Of a DNA stretch of 28,565 nt, positions 17,673 to 26,470 are shown piece after piece (position 1 is the first letter of the stretch; each line of letters begins with the position of its first letter). The position numbers were made by a program, and so were the translations under genes. The notes under the pieces are model-generated. The model saw nothing but the letters and a program-made list of their open reading frames with translations, had not been told where the DNA came from and made no database searches. The stretch covers positions 1 through 28,565 of the forward strand of contig JACKEP010000041.1 of NCBI GenBank assembly GCA_020632915.1. The letters run 5' to 3'. Origin of the DNA: Alphaproteobacteria bacterium (lineage in GTDB: Bacteria > Myxococcota_A > UBA796 > GCA-2862545).

Positions 17673-18839
17673 ATGGCGCCGATCCTGGTGGCGGGTGGAG
17701 GTCCGGGCGGTCTGGCGGTGGCGCACGCGTGCCGCCGGATCGGGCGCGACGTGGTGGTGTTGGAGCGCAGCGACGCCCTGAGGGCGGCGGGTGCGGGGCT
17801 CACTGTGCAGGTCAACGCGATGCGGGCCCTGCAGACGCTGGAGCTGGCCGACGCGGTCGCTGCGGCAGGCGCCCCGTTGCGGCGCGGCCTGCTGTGGGAC
17901 CGCCACGGGCGGCAGCTGCAGGCGATGTCGCTCGAGGGCTCGCTGGACACGTGGGGGCTGCTCTCGATCGCCATCGCGCGACCGGCGCTGGCCCAGGTGA
18001 TGGTGCGGGACCTGCCCGACGGCACCGTGCGCTTCGGGGCGGGCGTCACCGGTGTGCGCCAGGACGCGGACGGGGTCGACGTCACCCTGGAGGACGGCAC
18101 CACGGTGCGCGGCGACGTGCTCGTCGGCGCGGACGGCCTGCACTCGGCGGTGCGCACCGCCGTGTTCGGGCCCTTCACGCCGCGGTACGCCGGCTACACC
18201 TGCTGGCGGGGTCTGGCGCCCGTCGACACCGGCCTGCCGGACGGCCACACCGTCGAGGTGTGGGGCCGCGGACGCCGCTTCGGCATCGTGCCGGTCGCCG
18301 CCGACCAGACCTACTGGTTCGCCGCGCTCAACGCGCCGGCCGGCGGTGAGGACGCGGGCGATCGCGCCGCCGCCGTGCTCGACGCCTTCGGTCACCTGGG
18401 GCCCGCGGTGCGGCGGGTGGTGGAGGCCACCCCAGCCGAGGACATGCTGCGCAACGACATCGTCGACCTGCTGCCGTTGCCGGCGTGGAGCCAGGGGCGC
18501 GTCACCCTGCTCGGCGACGCCGCGCACGCCACCACCCCCAACATGGGCCAGGGGGCCTGCCTGGCCATCGAGGACGCCGTGGTGCTCGCTGCCCACCTCG
18601 CCCGCACCGACGACGTGTCGGCCGCGCTGCGTGCCTACGAGGCCGAGCGCCGGCCCCGCGCCACGGCCGTCCAGCGCCAGTCGTGGCAGATCGGCGCGGT
18701 GGGTCAGTGGTCGAACCCGGTGGCGTGCTGGGTGCGCGACCGCCTCGCGTCGCTCACGCCGCCGTCGGTGGCTGCCCGCCAGGTGCAGGCACTCCACGGG
18801 GTGGCGCTTCCGTCGTTGGCGCCGCCGTCACCACGCTGA
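17673..18839 (+). CDS. FAD-dependent monooxygenase (PHBH/zeaxanthin-epoxidase type)
   Basis: The 388-residue product is a group A flavoprotein monooxygenase. The N-terminal FAD-binding Rossmann motif GxGxxG is at 8-13 (GGGPGG) and ends with the acidic residue of VVLER (31). The DG motif is GADGLHSAVR (152-161) and the GD motif GDAAHATTPNMGQG (281-294), where the flavin ribityl and the active-site loop bind. Closest in pattern are salicylate hydroxylase/zeaxanthin-epoxidase-like enzymes, which use NAD(P)H and O2 to hydroxylate or epoxidise small aromatic or polyketide substrates. ATG 17673 has a strong GGAGG seven bases ahead and places the Rossmann strand at residue 3, so the start is secure. 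It is divergent from oppA across only 27 bp. A GC-rich hairpin follows 19 bp after the stop. The substrate is unknown. Confidence 0.93.
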   Translation: MAPILVAGGGPGGLAVAHACRRIGRDVVVLERSDALRAAGAGLTVQVNAMRALQTLELADAVAAAGAPLRRGLLWDRHGRQLQAMSLEGSLDTWGLLSIAIARPALAQVMVRDLPDGTVRFGAGVTGVRQDADGVDVTLEDGTTVRGDVLVGADGLHSAVRTAVFGPFTPRYAGYTCWRGLAPVDTGLPDGHTVEVWGRGRRFGIVPVAADQTYWFAALNAPAGGEDAGDRAAAVLDAFGHLGPAVRRVVEATPAEDMLRNDIVDLLPLPAWSQGRVTLLGDAAHATTPNMGQGACLAIEDAVVLAAHLARTDDVSAALRAYEAERRPRATAVQRQSWQIGAVGQWSNPVACWVRDRLASLTPPSVAARQVQALHGVALPSLAPPSPR

Positions 18840-18858
18840 GGTCGCACCGCGAGCCCGG

Positions 18859-18885
18859 GTCGGCGGTCGACAGCTCGCCGCCGAC
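18859..18885 (+). terminator. Hairpin after the FAD monooxygenase gene
   Basis: GTCGGCGG and CCGCCGAC form a perfect 8-bp stem around an 11-base loop in the 120-bp gap between the convergent monooxygenase and ykgJ-like genes. Symmetry would allow it to act in both directions. No U tract is present. Confidence 0.4.
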
Positions 18886-18959
18886 TAAGCTCGCGAGCGT
18901 GAGCGGACCGCGCAGCGGATCGGCCCGCCCCTCGTCGCTCCCCCGCCCGGCCTGTCCGC

Positions 18960-19295
18960 CTAGCGTAGCCCCAGGCGCTCGGCGCGGGCGGCGAGGCAGG
19001 CGCCGTCGCCCGGCTGCACGCGCCGACAGGCCCGCGGTCGATCGGCGTAGATCGCGCACGCGACGCGCAGGCCGAGGCGGCCCGTCAGCGCCACGCACCG
19101 CCCCGATGGGTCCAGCCGCAGGTGGGGCACGTCGTCGGGGTCGTGGGCGACGTAGCGCTTGCGGAGGTCGGGGCGGGTGAGCAGGCGCGCGCGGGGATCG
19201 TCGATCGGGACGTACCAGGGGTAGCCCTCGGCCCGGTTCTCGTCGGTGTTGCAGCAGCAGGCGCCGCACGCCGTGCAGTCGAGTGCGTCGGCCAC
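18960..19295 (-). CDS. YkgJ-family cysteine-cluster protein
   Basis: This 111-residue protein has the zinc/iron-chelating cluster of the YkgJ/CxxCxxCC family. CTACGACCC lies at 7-15, and the C-terminal half carries CAIYADRPRACRRVQPGDGAC, matching the family pattern in which a C-x-Y-x-x-RP-x-x-C-R segment completes the metal site. PSGRCVAL in the middle supplies another conserved cysteine. It starts at GTG one base after the ABC ATPase stop, so it is translationally coupled to it. Family members bind an Fe-S or Zn centre; their biochemical role is not settled. The assignment to family is good. Confidence 0.88.
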   Translation of the reverse strand: MADALDCTACGACCCNTDENRAEGYPWYVPIDDPRARLLTRPDLRKRYVAHDPDDVPHLRLDPSGRCVALTGRLGLRVACAIYADRPRACRRVQPGDGACLAARAERLGLR

Positions 19296-19296
19296 G

Positions 19297-20289
19297 TCAG
19301 GCCTCGGCGTCGCCGGACGCGGCGTCGTCGGACTCCGGGCTGCCGAAGGCTCGCCGCAGCACGTCCTCCAGCGGCGGGTCCGACACCGTGACGTCCGCGC
19401 TCGGGGCCCGCGCGAGCACCGCGGTGAGCAGGGCGTTGATCTCCGAGGCGTGGGCCGTGCGCTGCCAGGATCGCTCGCCCGTGGGCGTGAAGCCCAGCGC
19501 CTCCAGGCCGTCGACCGGACCCCGGACGACCAGCCGTCGGCCGTCGCCGAACGCTGCCTGGAGGGCGTCGAGGCTGCCGTCGAAGCGCAGCACGCCCTTG
19601 TCGATGAGGATGACGCGCTCGGCGATGGCCGCCACGTCGTCCATGTCGTGGCTGGTGAGCAGCACGGTGGCGCCGTGGCGCTGGTTGTAGGTGGCCACGA
19701 ACCGTCGCACGATCGCCTGCACCTCCACGTCGAGGCCGATGGTGGGCTCGTCGAGGAACAGCACCCGCGGACGGTGCAGCAGCGCCGCGGCGAGCTCGCA
19801 GCGCATGCGCTGACCCAGCGACAGGTTGCGGGTGGGCTGGTCGAGGAACGGGGCGAGGCCCAGCAGGTCGACGAGCTCGTCCAGCGTCTCCTGCCAGGCG
19901 CGGCGGTCCAGGTCGAACACCGCGCGGTTGAGCTCGAAGGTCTCGGTGGGCGGCAGATCCCAGAGCAGCTGCTGCTTCTGGCCCATCACCAGGGTGACGG
20001 CCTTGAGGAACGCCGTCTCGCGCGCCTGCGGCACGTGGCCGCCCACGGTGACGGTGCCCGACGTGGGGTGCAGCAGGCCCGTGAGCATCTTGAGCGTGGT
20101 GGTCTTGCCGGCGCCGTTCGGACCGAGGAAGCCCACCCGCTCGCCCGGCTCGATGCGGAACGACAGGCCGTCGACGGCGCGGACGTCGCGGTGCTCGCGC
20201 GAGAACAGCGAGCGCACGCTGTTCCACAGCCCCGGCTTGCGCACCGGCACCCGGTAGACCTTGACGAGGTCCTGCACGACGACCGGCAT
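19297..20289 (-). CDS. ABC transporter ATP-binding protein (ABC-2 type exporter family)
   Basis: The 330-residue ATPase has Walker A GPNGAGKTT (56-64), a Gln-rich Q-loop (MGQKQQLLW, 102-110), signature LSLGQRMR (156-163), Walker B VLFLDEPTIGLD (176-187) and H-loop SHD (His214). The N-terminal block KVYRVPVRKPGLWNSVRSLF, and LSLGQRMRCELAAALLH, are typical of ATPases that work with paired ABC-2 (DUF990-like) permeases. ATG 20289, with GGAGG four bases ahead, was preferred over a GTG 48 bp upstream. The expected two permease genes do not follow; the coupled downstream gene is a YkgJ-like protein. The partner membrane subunit must be encoded elsewhere or the ATPase has another role. The exported substrate is unknown. 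Confidence 0.9.
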   Translation of the reverse strand: MPVVVQDLVKVYRVPVRKPGLWNSVRSLFSREHRDVRAVDGLSFRIEPGERVGFLGPNGAGKTTTLKMLTGLLHPTSGTVTVGGHVPQARETAFLKAVTLVMGQKQQLLWDLPPTETFELNRAVFDLDRRAWQETLDELVDLLGLAPFLDQPTRNLSLGQRMRCELAAALLHRPRVLFLDEPTIGLDVEVQAIVRRFVATYNQRHGATVLLTSHDMDDVAAIAERVILIDKGVLRFDGSLDALQAAFGDGRRLVVRGPVDGLEALGFTPTGERSWQRTAHASEINALLTAVLARAPSADVTVSDPPLEDVLRRAFGSPESDDAASGDAEA

Positions 20290-20391
20290 CGACCCTCCGC
20301 GGCGCGCTCGTATCGCGGCGTCGGCTCCGGCGACCAAGTCGGGCTATGGAGGCGTCGCCGTGGGGGCGGCGTCCCTGCGGGGGAGGATGCG

Positions 20392-21480
20392 ATGCGAGCG
20401 ACGACGCGGACGGCCGTGGCGTGCCTGGCCCTGGCGGCCTGTGCGGGCGGCACCGACGACGAGACGGTCGACACCGACACCGACACCGACGTCGATCCGC
20501 CCTGCGTGTTCTTCGACGCCACCGATCCCAACCTCCGGGTGGAGATCCATGTCCCCACCGAGAACGGGCAGGTGGGCACGGGCTCGCCGATCGTGATCAA
20601 GCCGGGGAGCTGGCCGCTCGAGAACCTGGAGCTCACGCTGTCCAGCGGCGGGTCCACGGCCGTCGATCTCGACGCGCCTGTCGCGCTCGGCGCCTACGCG
20701 ATGGTGCGCCCGTCGTCACCGCTCGAGGCCGACACCGCCTACCACCTGTCGATCGCCGGCTTCGATCGCGACGTGCAGTGCGCCACGTGGGAGCGCAGCT
20801 TCCGTGTGGCCGACGTGGGCGACGCCAGCCCCGACCCGGGCACGTCCACCTACGTGGCCGCCACGGTCGACGTCTCCCGGCTCGCCAACGACGGCTACCC
20901 GGTGCTTCCCTTTGCGCTCACCTCGCCTCCTGGCGACGACAACCTGCTCATCGACCTGCGCGCCCAGGGCGGCCTCGTGCTGTCGTTCACGCCGTCGAAG
21001 GGCGGCCTCGCCGCGGTCGCCGGCACGCTCGCCACCCAGGTGGTGGAGGGCGTCCAGGACGTCTGCGTCGAGACCCCCTGGCTGTCGGGCGCGTGGGACG
21101 ACGCCACCCAGGGCACGTTCACCCTCGCCACCGATCCGGGCGAGACGGCGGACCTGTGGGGCCTCGAGGGCCTCGAGATCACCTCGGTCTCCGGGCGTTT
21201 CGACACCGCCGCCGAGCGCATCGTCGATCTGTCGGTCGAGGCGGCGTGGGACGTCGGCGACCTGACCTTCTTCACGTTCGACGACCCGGCCACGCCCGGG
21301 TGCACCTACTACGGCACCGTCGTGCCCACGGCGTGCGGGCCGTGCCCGGCCGGCGGTGACGACACGTGCGTGCCGGTCACGCTCGAGGCGATGGTGGCCG
21401 ACGTCGACGGGGCGCTCGCGCTGTCCTACGTCGGCCCCGACGACATCGCCGGCGATCCCGACTGCGGGGCGCTGCCCTAG
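20392..21480 (+). CDS. Hypothetical lipoprotein with Asp-Thr linker
   Basis: This 362-residue product starts at ATG 20392 with GGGAGG five bases ahead. The signal peptide ends in a lipobox LAAC (Cys17), followed by an acidic tether rich in Asp-Thr (DTDTDTDVD), as seen in many Myxococcota surface lipoproteins. Residues about 45-140 form an Ig-like beta domain (RVEIHVP, ELTLSSGG, TAYHLSIAGFDRDVQC). The rest, about 150-362, is predicted mostly beta and contains several cysteines and CGPCPAGGDDTCVPV near the end, a motif also common in such lipoproteins. No enzyme motif was found. It is divergent from the ABC ATPase (gap 102 bp) and is followed after 90 bp by the lamin-tail gene. Function unknown; anchoring in the outer membrane is inferred. 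Confidence 0.85.
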   Translation: MRATTRTAVACLALAACAGGTDDETVDTDTDTDVDPPCVFFDATDPNLRVEIHVPTENGQVGTGSPIVIKPGSWPLENLELTLSSGGSTAVDLDAPVALGAYAMVRPSSPLEADTAYHLSIAGFDRDVQCATWERSFRVADVGDASPDPGTSTYVAATVDVSRLANDGYPVLPFALTSPPGDDNLLIDLRAQGGLVLSFTPSKGGLAAVAGTLATQVVEGVQDVCVETPWLSGAWDDATQGTFTLATDPGETADLWGLEGLEITSVSGRFDTAAERIVDLSVEAAWDVGDLTFFTFDDPATPGCTYYGTVVPTACGPCPAGGDDTCVPVTLEAMVADVDGALALSYVGPDDIAGDPDCGALP

Positions 21481-21570
21481 ACGCGGCGTTCGAGGCGGAA
21501 ATCCACGACGACTGCTGCTGGCGGACCACCCGCGACCCGGGCAGGGGACACGACGTCCCGGGAGGGTGCG

Positions 21571-23454
21571 ATGCGGTGGATCGCGGTGGGTGTGTGGGGT
21601 GCGTGCGGGCTGGCGTCGAGCGCTGCGTGGGCGTGCGCGCCCGGTGACGTCGTGATCGACGAGGTGATGCCCGATCCGGCGGGTGCCGACGACGGCGCCG
21701 AGTGGGTGGAGCTGCTCAACCGGTGCGCCGACCCGATGGATCTTGCGGGATGGACGCTGGAGCGCGCACGGTCCGGACCCGCCGACTGGGCGCTGCTGGC
21801 CGTGGTCCCGGACGGCACCGTGCTGGCCCCCGGGGCCCACCTCGTGGTCGCCGGGTCCGCGGCCGACGTGCCCGCGGGTGCCGTGGTGGTGCCATGGCTG
21901 GCGCAGGGGCTCGGCAACGCCGGCGCCACGAACAGCGACGGGGTGCGGCTGCGGTCGCCCGGTGGCGCCGTGGTCGACGTCGTGGCCTACGGCGGCGCCA
22001 ACGTCACGGGCCAGGTCTATGCGGACGAGTTGGGGGTCGACATCGACAACGACCGCCTGGCACCCGTGCCCGCCCCGGGTCGGTCGCTGGCGCGTCAGCC
22101 CGACGGCTTGGACACCGATCACGGTGACGACTTCGCGCTCGCCACGCCCACCCCGGGCGCTGCCAACGCCGCGCCCGTGCCCTGCACGCCGGGCGTGGCG
22201 GGTCAGGTCGTGATCAACGAGCTGCTGCCCGATCCCGACGGTGCCGACGACGGCTTCGAGTGGGTGGAGCTGTTCGCGTCCGCCCCGGTCGACCTCGCCG
22301 GCTGGCGCCTCGAGCAGGCCGGCGCGCCCGAGCACTGGGGCGGGCGGGTGCGGTTCACGTTCCCTGAAGGGAGCGAGGTGGCAGCAGGCGACACGGTGCT
22401 GGTGGCCGAGGACGGCGTCGACGTCGCCGGGCTCGTGGGCTTCGTCGTGCCCGACGGCGGGCGCCTGCAGCTGGGCAACAGCCAGGACGCCGTGCGGCTG
22501 GTGGACTGCGCGGGTGGGGTGCAGGACACGATCGTGTACGGCGGCGCCAACCCGGACGGCTTCGTCGGCGACAACGGGCAGGTGATCCCCGACGCGTCGG
22601 TGGCGCCGGCGGTGGTGGCCGGTGCGTCCCTCGCCCGACGCGCCGACGGCGTCGACACCGACGACTGCGCCCGCGACGTGGTGGTCGACCCCCACCCCAC
22701 GCCCGCGGCACCCAACCCCGACCGCACGTGCCGGGGCCTGGCCGGGGACGTGGTCGTCAACGAGCTGCTGCCCGACCCGGCCGGCCTCGACGCCCTGGCG
22801 CACGCCGAGTTCGTCGAGCTCTACCATCGCGGCAGTGCGGCCTTGGACGTGTCCGGCTGGACGCTGTCCAAGGTCACCCGGCAGGTCGACGACGGCCCCA
22901 CCGCCACGCTGCTCACGTCGCTGCCCGCGGGCACCGTGCTCGCGCCGGGCGGCTTCCTGCTCGTGGCGGGCGTGCAGGTCGACGGTGCCGATGTCTACGT
23001 CGACCACCTCGATCTGGGGTCGGGGGCCGGGGGCGACCAGGTGGTGCTGACCGACTGCGCGGGCACCCGCGCCGACAGCGTGCTCTACGGTGGGGCGAAC
23101 GACGACGGGCTCGCCGAGGACGACGGCGCCGTGCCCGCGCAGGGTGCGCCCGATGCGTCCGAGGATGGCTGCATCGCGCGTCGGATCGACGGGGGCGACA
23201 GCGATCGGTCGGTCGACGACCTCGTCGCCACCGTGCACTGCACGCCGGGCGCCAGCAACGTGCGGGAGACGGGGCCAGCCATCGAGACCGAAGGGAACGG
23301 GCCCGGCGAGGGGTGTGCCGGTGGGCCGGTGGTTGCCGCGCCGGTGGTGGTCTCGCCCGAGACGGGCGGCGGGTGCAGCACCGTGCCGGGGGCGCGCTGG
23401 GGCGCGTGGGCGTTGGCCGGTCTGGCGCTGCTGCTGCTGCGGCGTCGGCGGTAG
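21571..23454 (+). CDS. Three-domain lamin-tail surface protein with MYXO-CTERM-like tail
   Basis: The 627-residue product starts at ATG 21571 (GGGAGG five bases ahead) with a Sec signal peptide (cleavage near AWA-C). It carries three lamin-tail-domain repeats of about 180 residues, each opening with VVI/VNELLPDP or VIDEVMPDP and EWVELL/EFVELY, passing through AGW/SGWTL and ending with an identical YGGAN motif (VAYGGAN, IVYGGAN, VLYGGAN). The third domain contains a longer insert. The last 29 residues are GGGCSTVPG, a hydrophobic helix and a terminal run of four arginines: the MYXO-CTERM pattern, which in Myxococcota is taken to direct sorting and lipid-linked anchoring at the conserved Cys by a rhomboid-family or myxosortase-type protease. 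It is probably displayed on the cell surface. Lamin-tail domains bind nucleic acid or protein in other settings; the target here is unknown. Confidence 0.92.
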   Translation: MRWIAVGVWGACGLASSAAWACAPGDVVIDEVMPDPAGADDGAEWVELLNRCADPMDLAGWTLERARSGPADWALLAVVPDGTVLAPGAHLVVAGSAADVPAGAVVVPWLAQGLGNAGATNSDGVRLRSPGGAVVDVVAYGGANVTGQVYADELGVDIDNDRLAPVPAPGRSLARQPDGLDTDHGDDFALATPTPGAANAAPVPCTPGVAGQVVINELLPDPDGADDGFEWVELFASAPVDLAGWRLEQAGAPEHWGGRVRFTFPEGSEVAAGDTVLVAEDGVDVAGLVGFVVPDGGRLQLGNSQDAVRLVDCAGGVQDTIVYGGANPDGFVGDNGQVIPDASVAPAVVAGASLARRADGVDTDDCARDVVVDPHPTPAAPNPDRTCRGLAGDVVVNELLPDPAGLDALAHAEFVELYHRGSAALDVSGWTLSKVTRQVDDGPTATLLTSLPAGTVLAPGGFLLVAGVQVDGADVYVDHLDLGSGAGGDQVVLTDCAGTRADSVLYGGANDDGLAEDDGAVPAQGAPDASEDGCIARRIDGGDSDRSVDDLVATVHCTPGASNVRETGPAIETEGNGPGEGCAGGPVVAAPVVVSPETGGGCSTVPGARWGAWALAGLALLLLRRRR

Positions 23455-23502
23455 CCGTCCGGTGCCGGTGTTACGGGCGACGGCGCCTCGCGACGGGACC
23501 GC

Positions 23503-24888
23503 ATGAAGCCGCCGTTCGACATCGCCGCCGACCTCGACACGCCCGTGTCCGCCTACCTCAAGCTCGGTCCGTTCCGGCCGCGCTACCTGCTGGAGTCGGT
23601 GGCGGGGGGCGAGCGCGTCGGACGCTACTCGTTCCTGGGCTTCGGCGACGCGCTGCACGTGCGCCTGGCGGATGGCGTGCTCACCGTGGGCGACGCCACG
23701 CTCCCCGAGCCGGCGGATGCCGACGCGCTCCTCGACGCGCTGCGTACCGCGCTCGATCGGTGTCCACGGCCCGGTCCGCCGGTGCCGGGGCTGCCGTTCC
23801 AGGGCGGGCTGGTCGGCGCCGCCTCGTTCGACGTGGTGCGGCGCTTCGAGCGGCTGCCGGCCCAGGCCGATCCGTCCGACGATCCCGAGCTCGCCTACGT
23901 CGGCGCGCGCTCGCTGCTGGTGTTCGACCACGCCACGCGCCGGGCCGCGCTGCTCCACGACGGTCCGGAGGCCGAGCGCGTCGCCCTGCGCGACGAGGTG
24001 ATCGCGGCCCTGCGCGGACCGGTCCCGTGGCGGCGCACGGCCGGGTGGTCCGTGTCCGAGCCGGTGCCCACGATGTCGCGGGCCGCCTACGTCGACGCCG
24101 TCCGCACGGTCCAGGAGCACATCCGCGCCGGCGACGTCTACCAGCTCGTGCCGTCCGTCGGCTTCTCGGGCCACACCTCGGTGCCGCCGTTCGAGGCCTA
24201 CCGCGCCCTGCGGCTGCTCAACCCGTCGCCGTACATGGTCTACATCGACCTCGGCGACACGGTGATCGTGGGCTCCAGCCCCGAGGCGCTGGTCAAGCTC
24301 GACGGCGACCACGCCACGCTGCGCCCGATCGCCGGCACGCGCCCGCGCGGTGCCACCGAGGCCGAAGACGTCGCCCTCGAGGCGGAGCTGCTCGCCGATC
24401 CGAAGGAGGCCTCCGAGCACGTGATGCTCGTCGACCTCGCCCGCAACGACCTCGGTCGGGTGGCGGTGGCGGGCACGGTCCACGTGGCGCCGTCCCGGGT
24501 GATCGAGCGCTACAGCCACGTGATGCACATCGTCAGCGGCGTGCAGGGCACGGTGGCCCCCGGCCGCGACGTCTTCGACCTGTTCGCCGCCACGTTCCCC
24601 GCGGGCACGGTGGTCGGCGCGCCCAAGGTGCGCGCGATGGAGATCCTCGACGCGCTGGAGCCGGTGCGCCGCGGCATCTACGCCGGCACCGTGGGCTACT
24701 TCGGCCACGGCGGCACGATGGACCAGGCGATCGCCATCCGCACCATGGTGTTCCGCGACGGCACCTACCGCATCCAGGCGGGCGCGGGCGTGGTGGCCGA
24801 CAGCGTGCCCGAGCGCGAGCACGACGAGGTGCTCGCCAAGGCACGCGCCCTGCACGCCGCCCTGGCGCTCGCCGTGGAGGGCCTGTGA
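23503..24888 (+). CDS. trpE: Anthranilate synthase component I
   Basis: TrpE, with TrpG, converts chorismate and glutamine to anthranilate, the first step of tryptophan synthesis. The 461-residue product carries LLES at 29-32, the tryptophan-binding feedback site. The chorismate-binding domain shows GDVYQLV (210-216), PSPYM (241-245), the invariant AGTRPRG (277-283), DLARNDLGR (311-319) and PAGTVVGAPK (366-375), ending with QAGAGVVADS. PSPYM and LLES favour TrpE over the aminodeoxychorismate synthase PabB. The ATG lacks a strong Shine-Dalgarno sequence. The gene starts 48 bp after the lamin-tail stop and overlaps trpG by 4 bp (GTGA). No leader peptide or attenuator was seen in the 48-bp gap. 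Confidence 0.96.
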   Translation: MKPPFDIAADLDTPVSAYLKLGPFRPRYLLESVAGGERVGRYSFLGFGDALHVRLADGVLTVGDATLPEPADADALLDALRTALDRCPRPGPPVPGLPFQGGLVGAASFDVVRRFERLPAQADPSDDPELAYVGARSLLVFDHATRRAALLHDGPEAERVALRDEVIAALRGPVPWRRTAGWSVSEPVPTMSRAAYVDAVRTVQEHIRAGDVYQLVPSVGFSGHTSVPPFEAYRALRLLNPSPYMVYIDLGDTVIVGSSPEALVKLDGDHATLRPIAGTRPRGATEAEDVALEAELLADPKEASEHVMLVDLARNDLGRVAVAGTVHVAPSRVIERYSHVMHIVSGVQGTVAPGRDVFDLFAATFPAGTVVGAPKVRAMEILDALEPVRRGIYAGTVGYFGHGGTMDQAIAIRTMVFRDGTYRIQAGAGVVADSVPEREHDEVLAKARALHAALALAVEGL

Positions 24889-25466
24889 GCGCACGCCTCC
24901 TGCTGGTCGACAACTACGACTCGTTCACCTGGAACCTGGCGCAGGCGTTCCTCGTGCTTGGCGCCGAGGTCACCGTGCGCCGCAACGACGCGATCACCGT
25001 CGACGAGGCGCTGGCGCTCGACCCCACCCACGTGTGCATCTCGCCGGGGCCGGGCCATCCCAAGGACGCCGGTGTGTCGATGGCGATGATCCGGGCCTTC
25101 GTCGACCGTCGCCCGCTCCTGGGCGTGTGCCTGGGCCACCAGGCGCTCGGGGCGGTGTTCGGGGCCACGGTCGACCGCGCGCCGCGCTTGATGCACGGCA
25201 AGTCCAGCCCCTGCCTGCACGACGGCACCGGGCTGTTCGCGGGCCTGCCCCAGCCGATGGAGGTGGGCCGCTACCACTCGCTGTGCGTGGTGGCGTCGAC
25301 GCTGCCGCCCGAGCTCGTGGTCAGCGCCCGCACGGCCGAGGACGAGGTGATGGCGATCCGCCACACCTCCCGTCCCGTCGTGGGCGTGCAGTTCCACCCG
25401 GAGAGCGTGCTCACCCCCGATGGCGACGCGCTGCTCGCCAACTTCCTGGCGATGGAGCCCGCGTGA
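24885..25466 (+). CDS. trpG: Anthranilate synthase glutamine amidotransferase component
   Basis: The 193-residue class I amidotransferase supplies ammonia from glutamine to TrpE. It starts DNYDSFTWNLAQ, has SPGPGHP (53-59), the nucleophile elbow GVCLGHQ with Cys82, and the catalytic dyad His171-Glu173 in HPES. The length equals that of stand-alone TrpG/PabA. Because the only chorismate-binding partner here is a TrpE-type protein, TrpG is the natural assignment, though a double role with PabB elsewhere is possible. The GTG start overlaps the trpE stop (GTGA), and its own stop overlaps trpD. Confidence 0.96.
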   Translation: MSARLLLVDNYDSFTWNLAQAFLVLGAEVTVRRNDAITVDEALALDPTHVCISPGPGHPKDAGVSMAMIRAFVDRRPLLGVCLGHQALGAVFGATVDRAPRLMHGKSSPCLHDGTGLFAGLPQPMEVGRYHSLCVVASTLPPELVVSARTAEDEVMAIRHTSRPVVGVQFHPESVLTPDGDALLANFLAMEPA

Positions 25467-26470
25467 AGGACCTGCTCCAGCAGCTCCTCGACGGGCGCGA
25501 TCTGACCGCCACCCAGGCCGACCGGCTGCTGGTGGGGCTGACCGCCGACGACACCAACGACGTGGTGCGCGCCGCGCTCCTCGTGGCGCTCGCGGCCAAG
25601 GGCGAGACGGGCGAGGAGCTGTACGGCATGGCGATGGCGATGCGCCGCGCCGCCGTGCGGGTGCCCGTGCCGGACGGGCTTGCGGTCGTCGACACCTGCG
25701 GCACCGGCGGTGACGGAAGCGGAAGCTTCAACGTGTCCACCGCGGCGGCGATCGTGGTCGCCGCGGCGGGCGTGCCCGTGGTCAAGCACGGCAACCGCAG
25801 CGTGTCGTCGAAGTGCGGCAGCGCCGACGTCCTGGAGGCGATGGGCGTGCCGCTGGCCACGTCGCCCTACGAGGCCCGCGCCCAGCTCGTCGACACCGGG
25901 TTCACCTTCCTGTTCGCGCCGGCGTTCCACCCGGCCACCGCCGCCGTGTCGCCCGTGCGGCGTCAGCTCGGCGTGCGCACCGCGTTCAACCTGCTGGGGC
26001 CGCTGTCCAACCCGGCCGCACCCCGCTTCCAGCTGGTGGGCGCCTACAGCGCGGGTGCGGCGCGCAAGCTCGCCGCCGCGTTGTCGCGGATGCCGATCAC
26101 GCGGGCCTTCGTGGTCCACGGGATGCCGTCGTGGGACGAGGCGACGCCGTGCGGGCCGTTCCTCAAGCTCGACGTGCACCCGGGCAAGGTCGACGAGGCG
26201 TTCGTCGATCCCCAGATGCTCTACGACATGCCGCGCGCCGCGCCCGAGGCGCTCGCCGGAGGCGACGCCGAGACCAACGCGCGCATCATGTCCGACCTGT
26301 TCAGCGGCGTGCGGTCGCCGGTGCGCGACGCCGTGGTGCTCAACGCGGCGCTCGTGTTCGAGCTCGTGGGGCGCGCCGCCGGGCCCGAGGAGGCGCGCGC
26401 GCTCGCCGAGGACGTGATCGACGGCGGGCGGGTGACGTGGTTCCTGGCCCGCGTGGGCTCCCGGTCGTGA
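25463..26470 (+). CDS. trpD: Anthranilate phosphoribosyltransferase
   Basis: TrpD joins anthranilate and PRPP to give phosphoribosylanthranilate. The 335-residue product has the normal family length. The PRPP-binding glycine loop is DTCGTGGDG (77-85), followed by NVST, and the second signature KHGNRSVSSKCGSADVLE (108-125) is complete, including the anthranilate-channel residues. The N-terminal helical domain (1-70) and FNLLGPLSNPA are typical. It starts at a GTG that overlaps the trpG stop by 4 bp, and its TGA overlaps the trpC GTG. Confidence 0.96.
   Translation: MKDLLQQLLDGRDLTATQADRLLVGLTADDTNDVVRAALLVALAAKGETGEELYGMAMAMRRAAVRVPVPDGLAVVDTCGTGGDGSGSFNVSTAAAIVVAAAGVPVVKHGNRSVSSKCGSADVLEAMGVPLATSPYEARAQLVDTGFTFLFAPAFHPATAAVSPVRRQLGVRTAFNLLGPLSNPAAPRFQLVGAYSAGAARKLAAALSRMPITRAFVVHGMPSWDEATPCGPFLKLDVHPGKVDEAFVDPQMLYDMPRAAPEALAGGDAETNARIMSDLFSGVRSPVRDAVVLNAALVFELVGRAAGPEEARALAEDVIDGGRVTWFLARVGSRS

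Noticed and set aside
21530..21570. CCCGGG pair that could fold over the lamin-tail ribosome-binding site
   Set aside because: The arms are only 6 bp and each is self-complementary; such sites are common by chance in this base composition.
20716..24894. A 1392-codon open frame on the minus strand opposite the lipoprotein, lamin-tail and trpE genes
   Set aside because: It is the antisense shadow of three well-recognised genes in a very GC-rich sequence. Its translation is low-complexity Arg/His/Gly/Val with no family motif.
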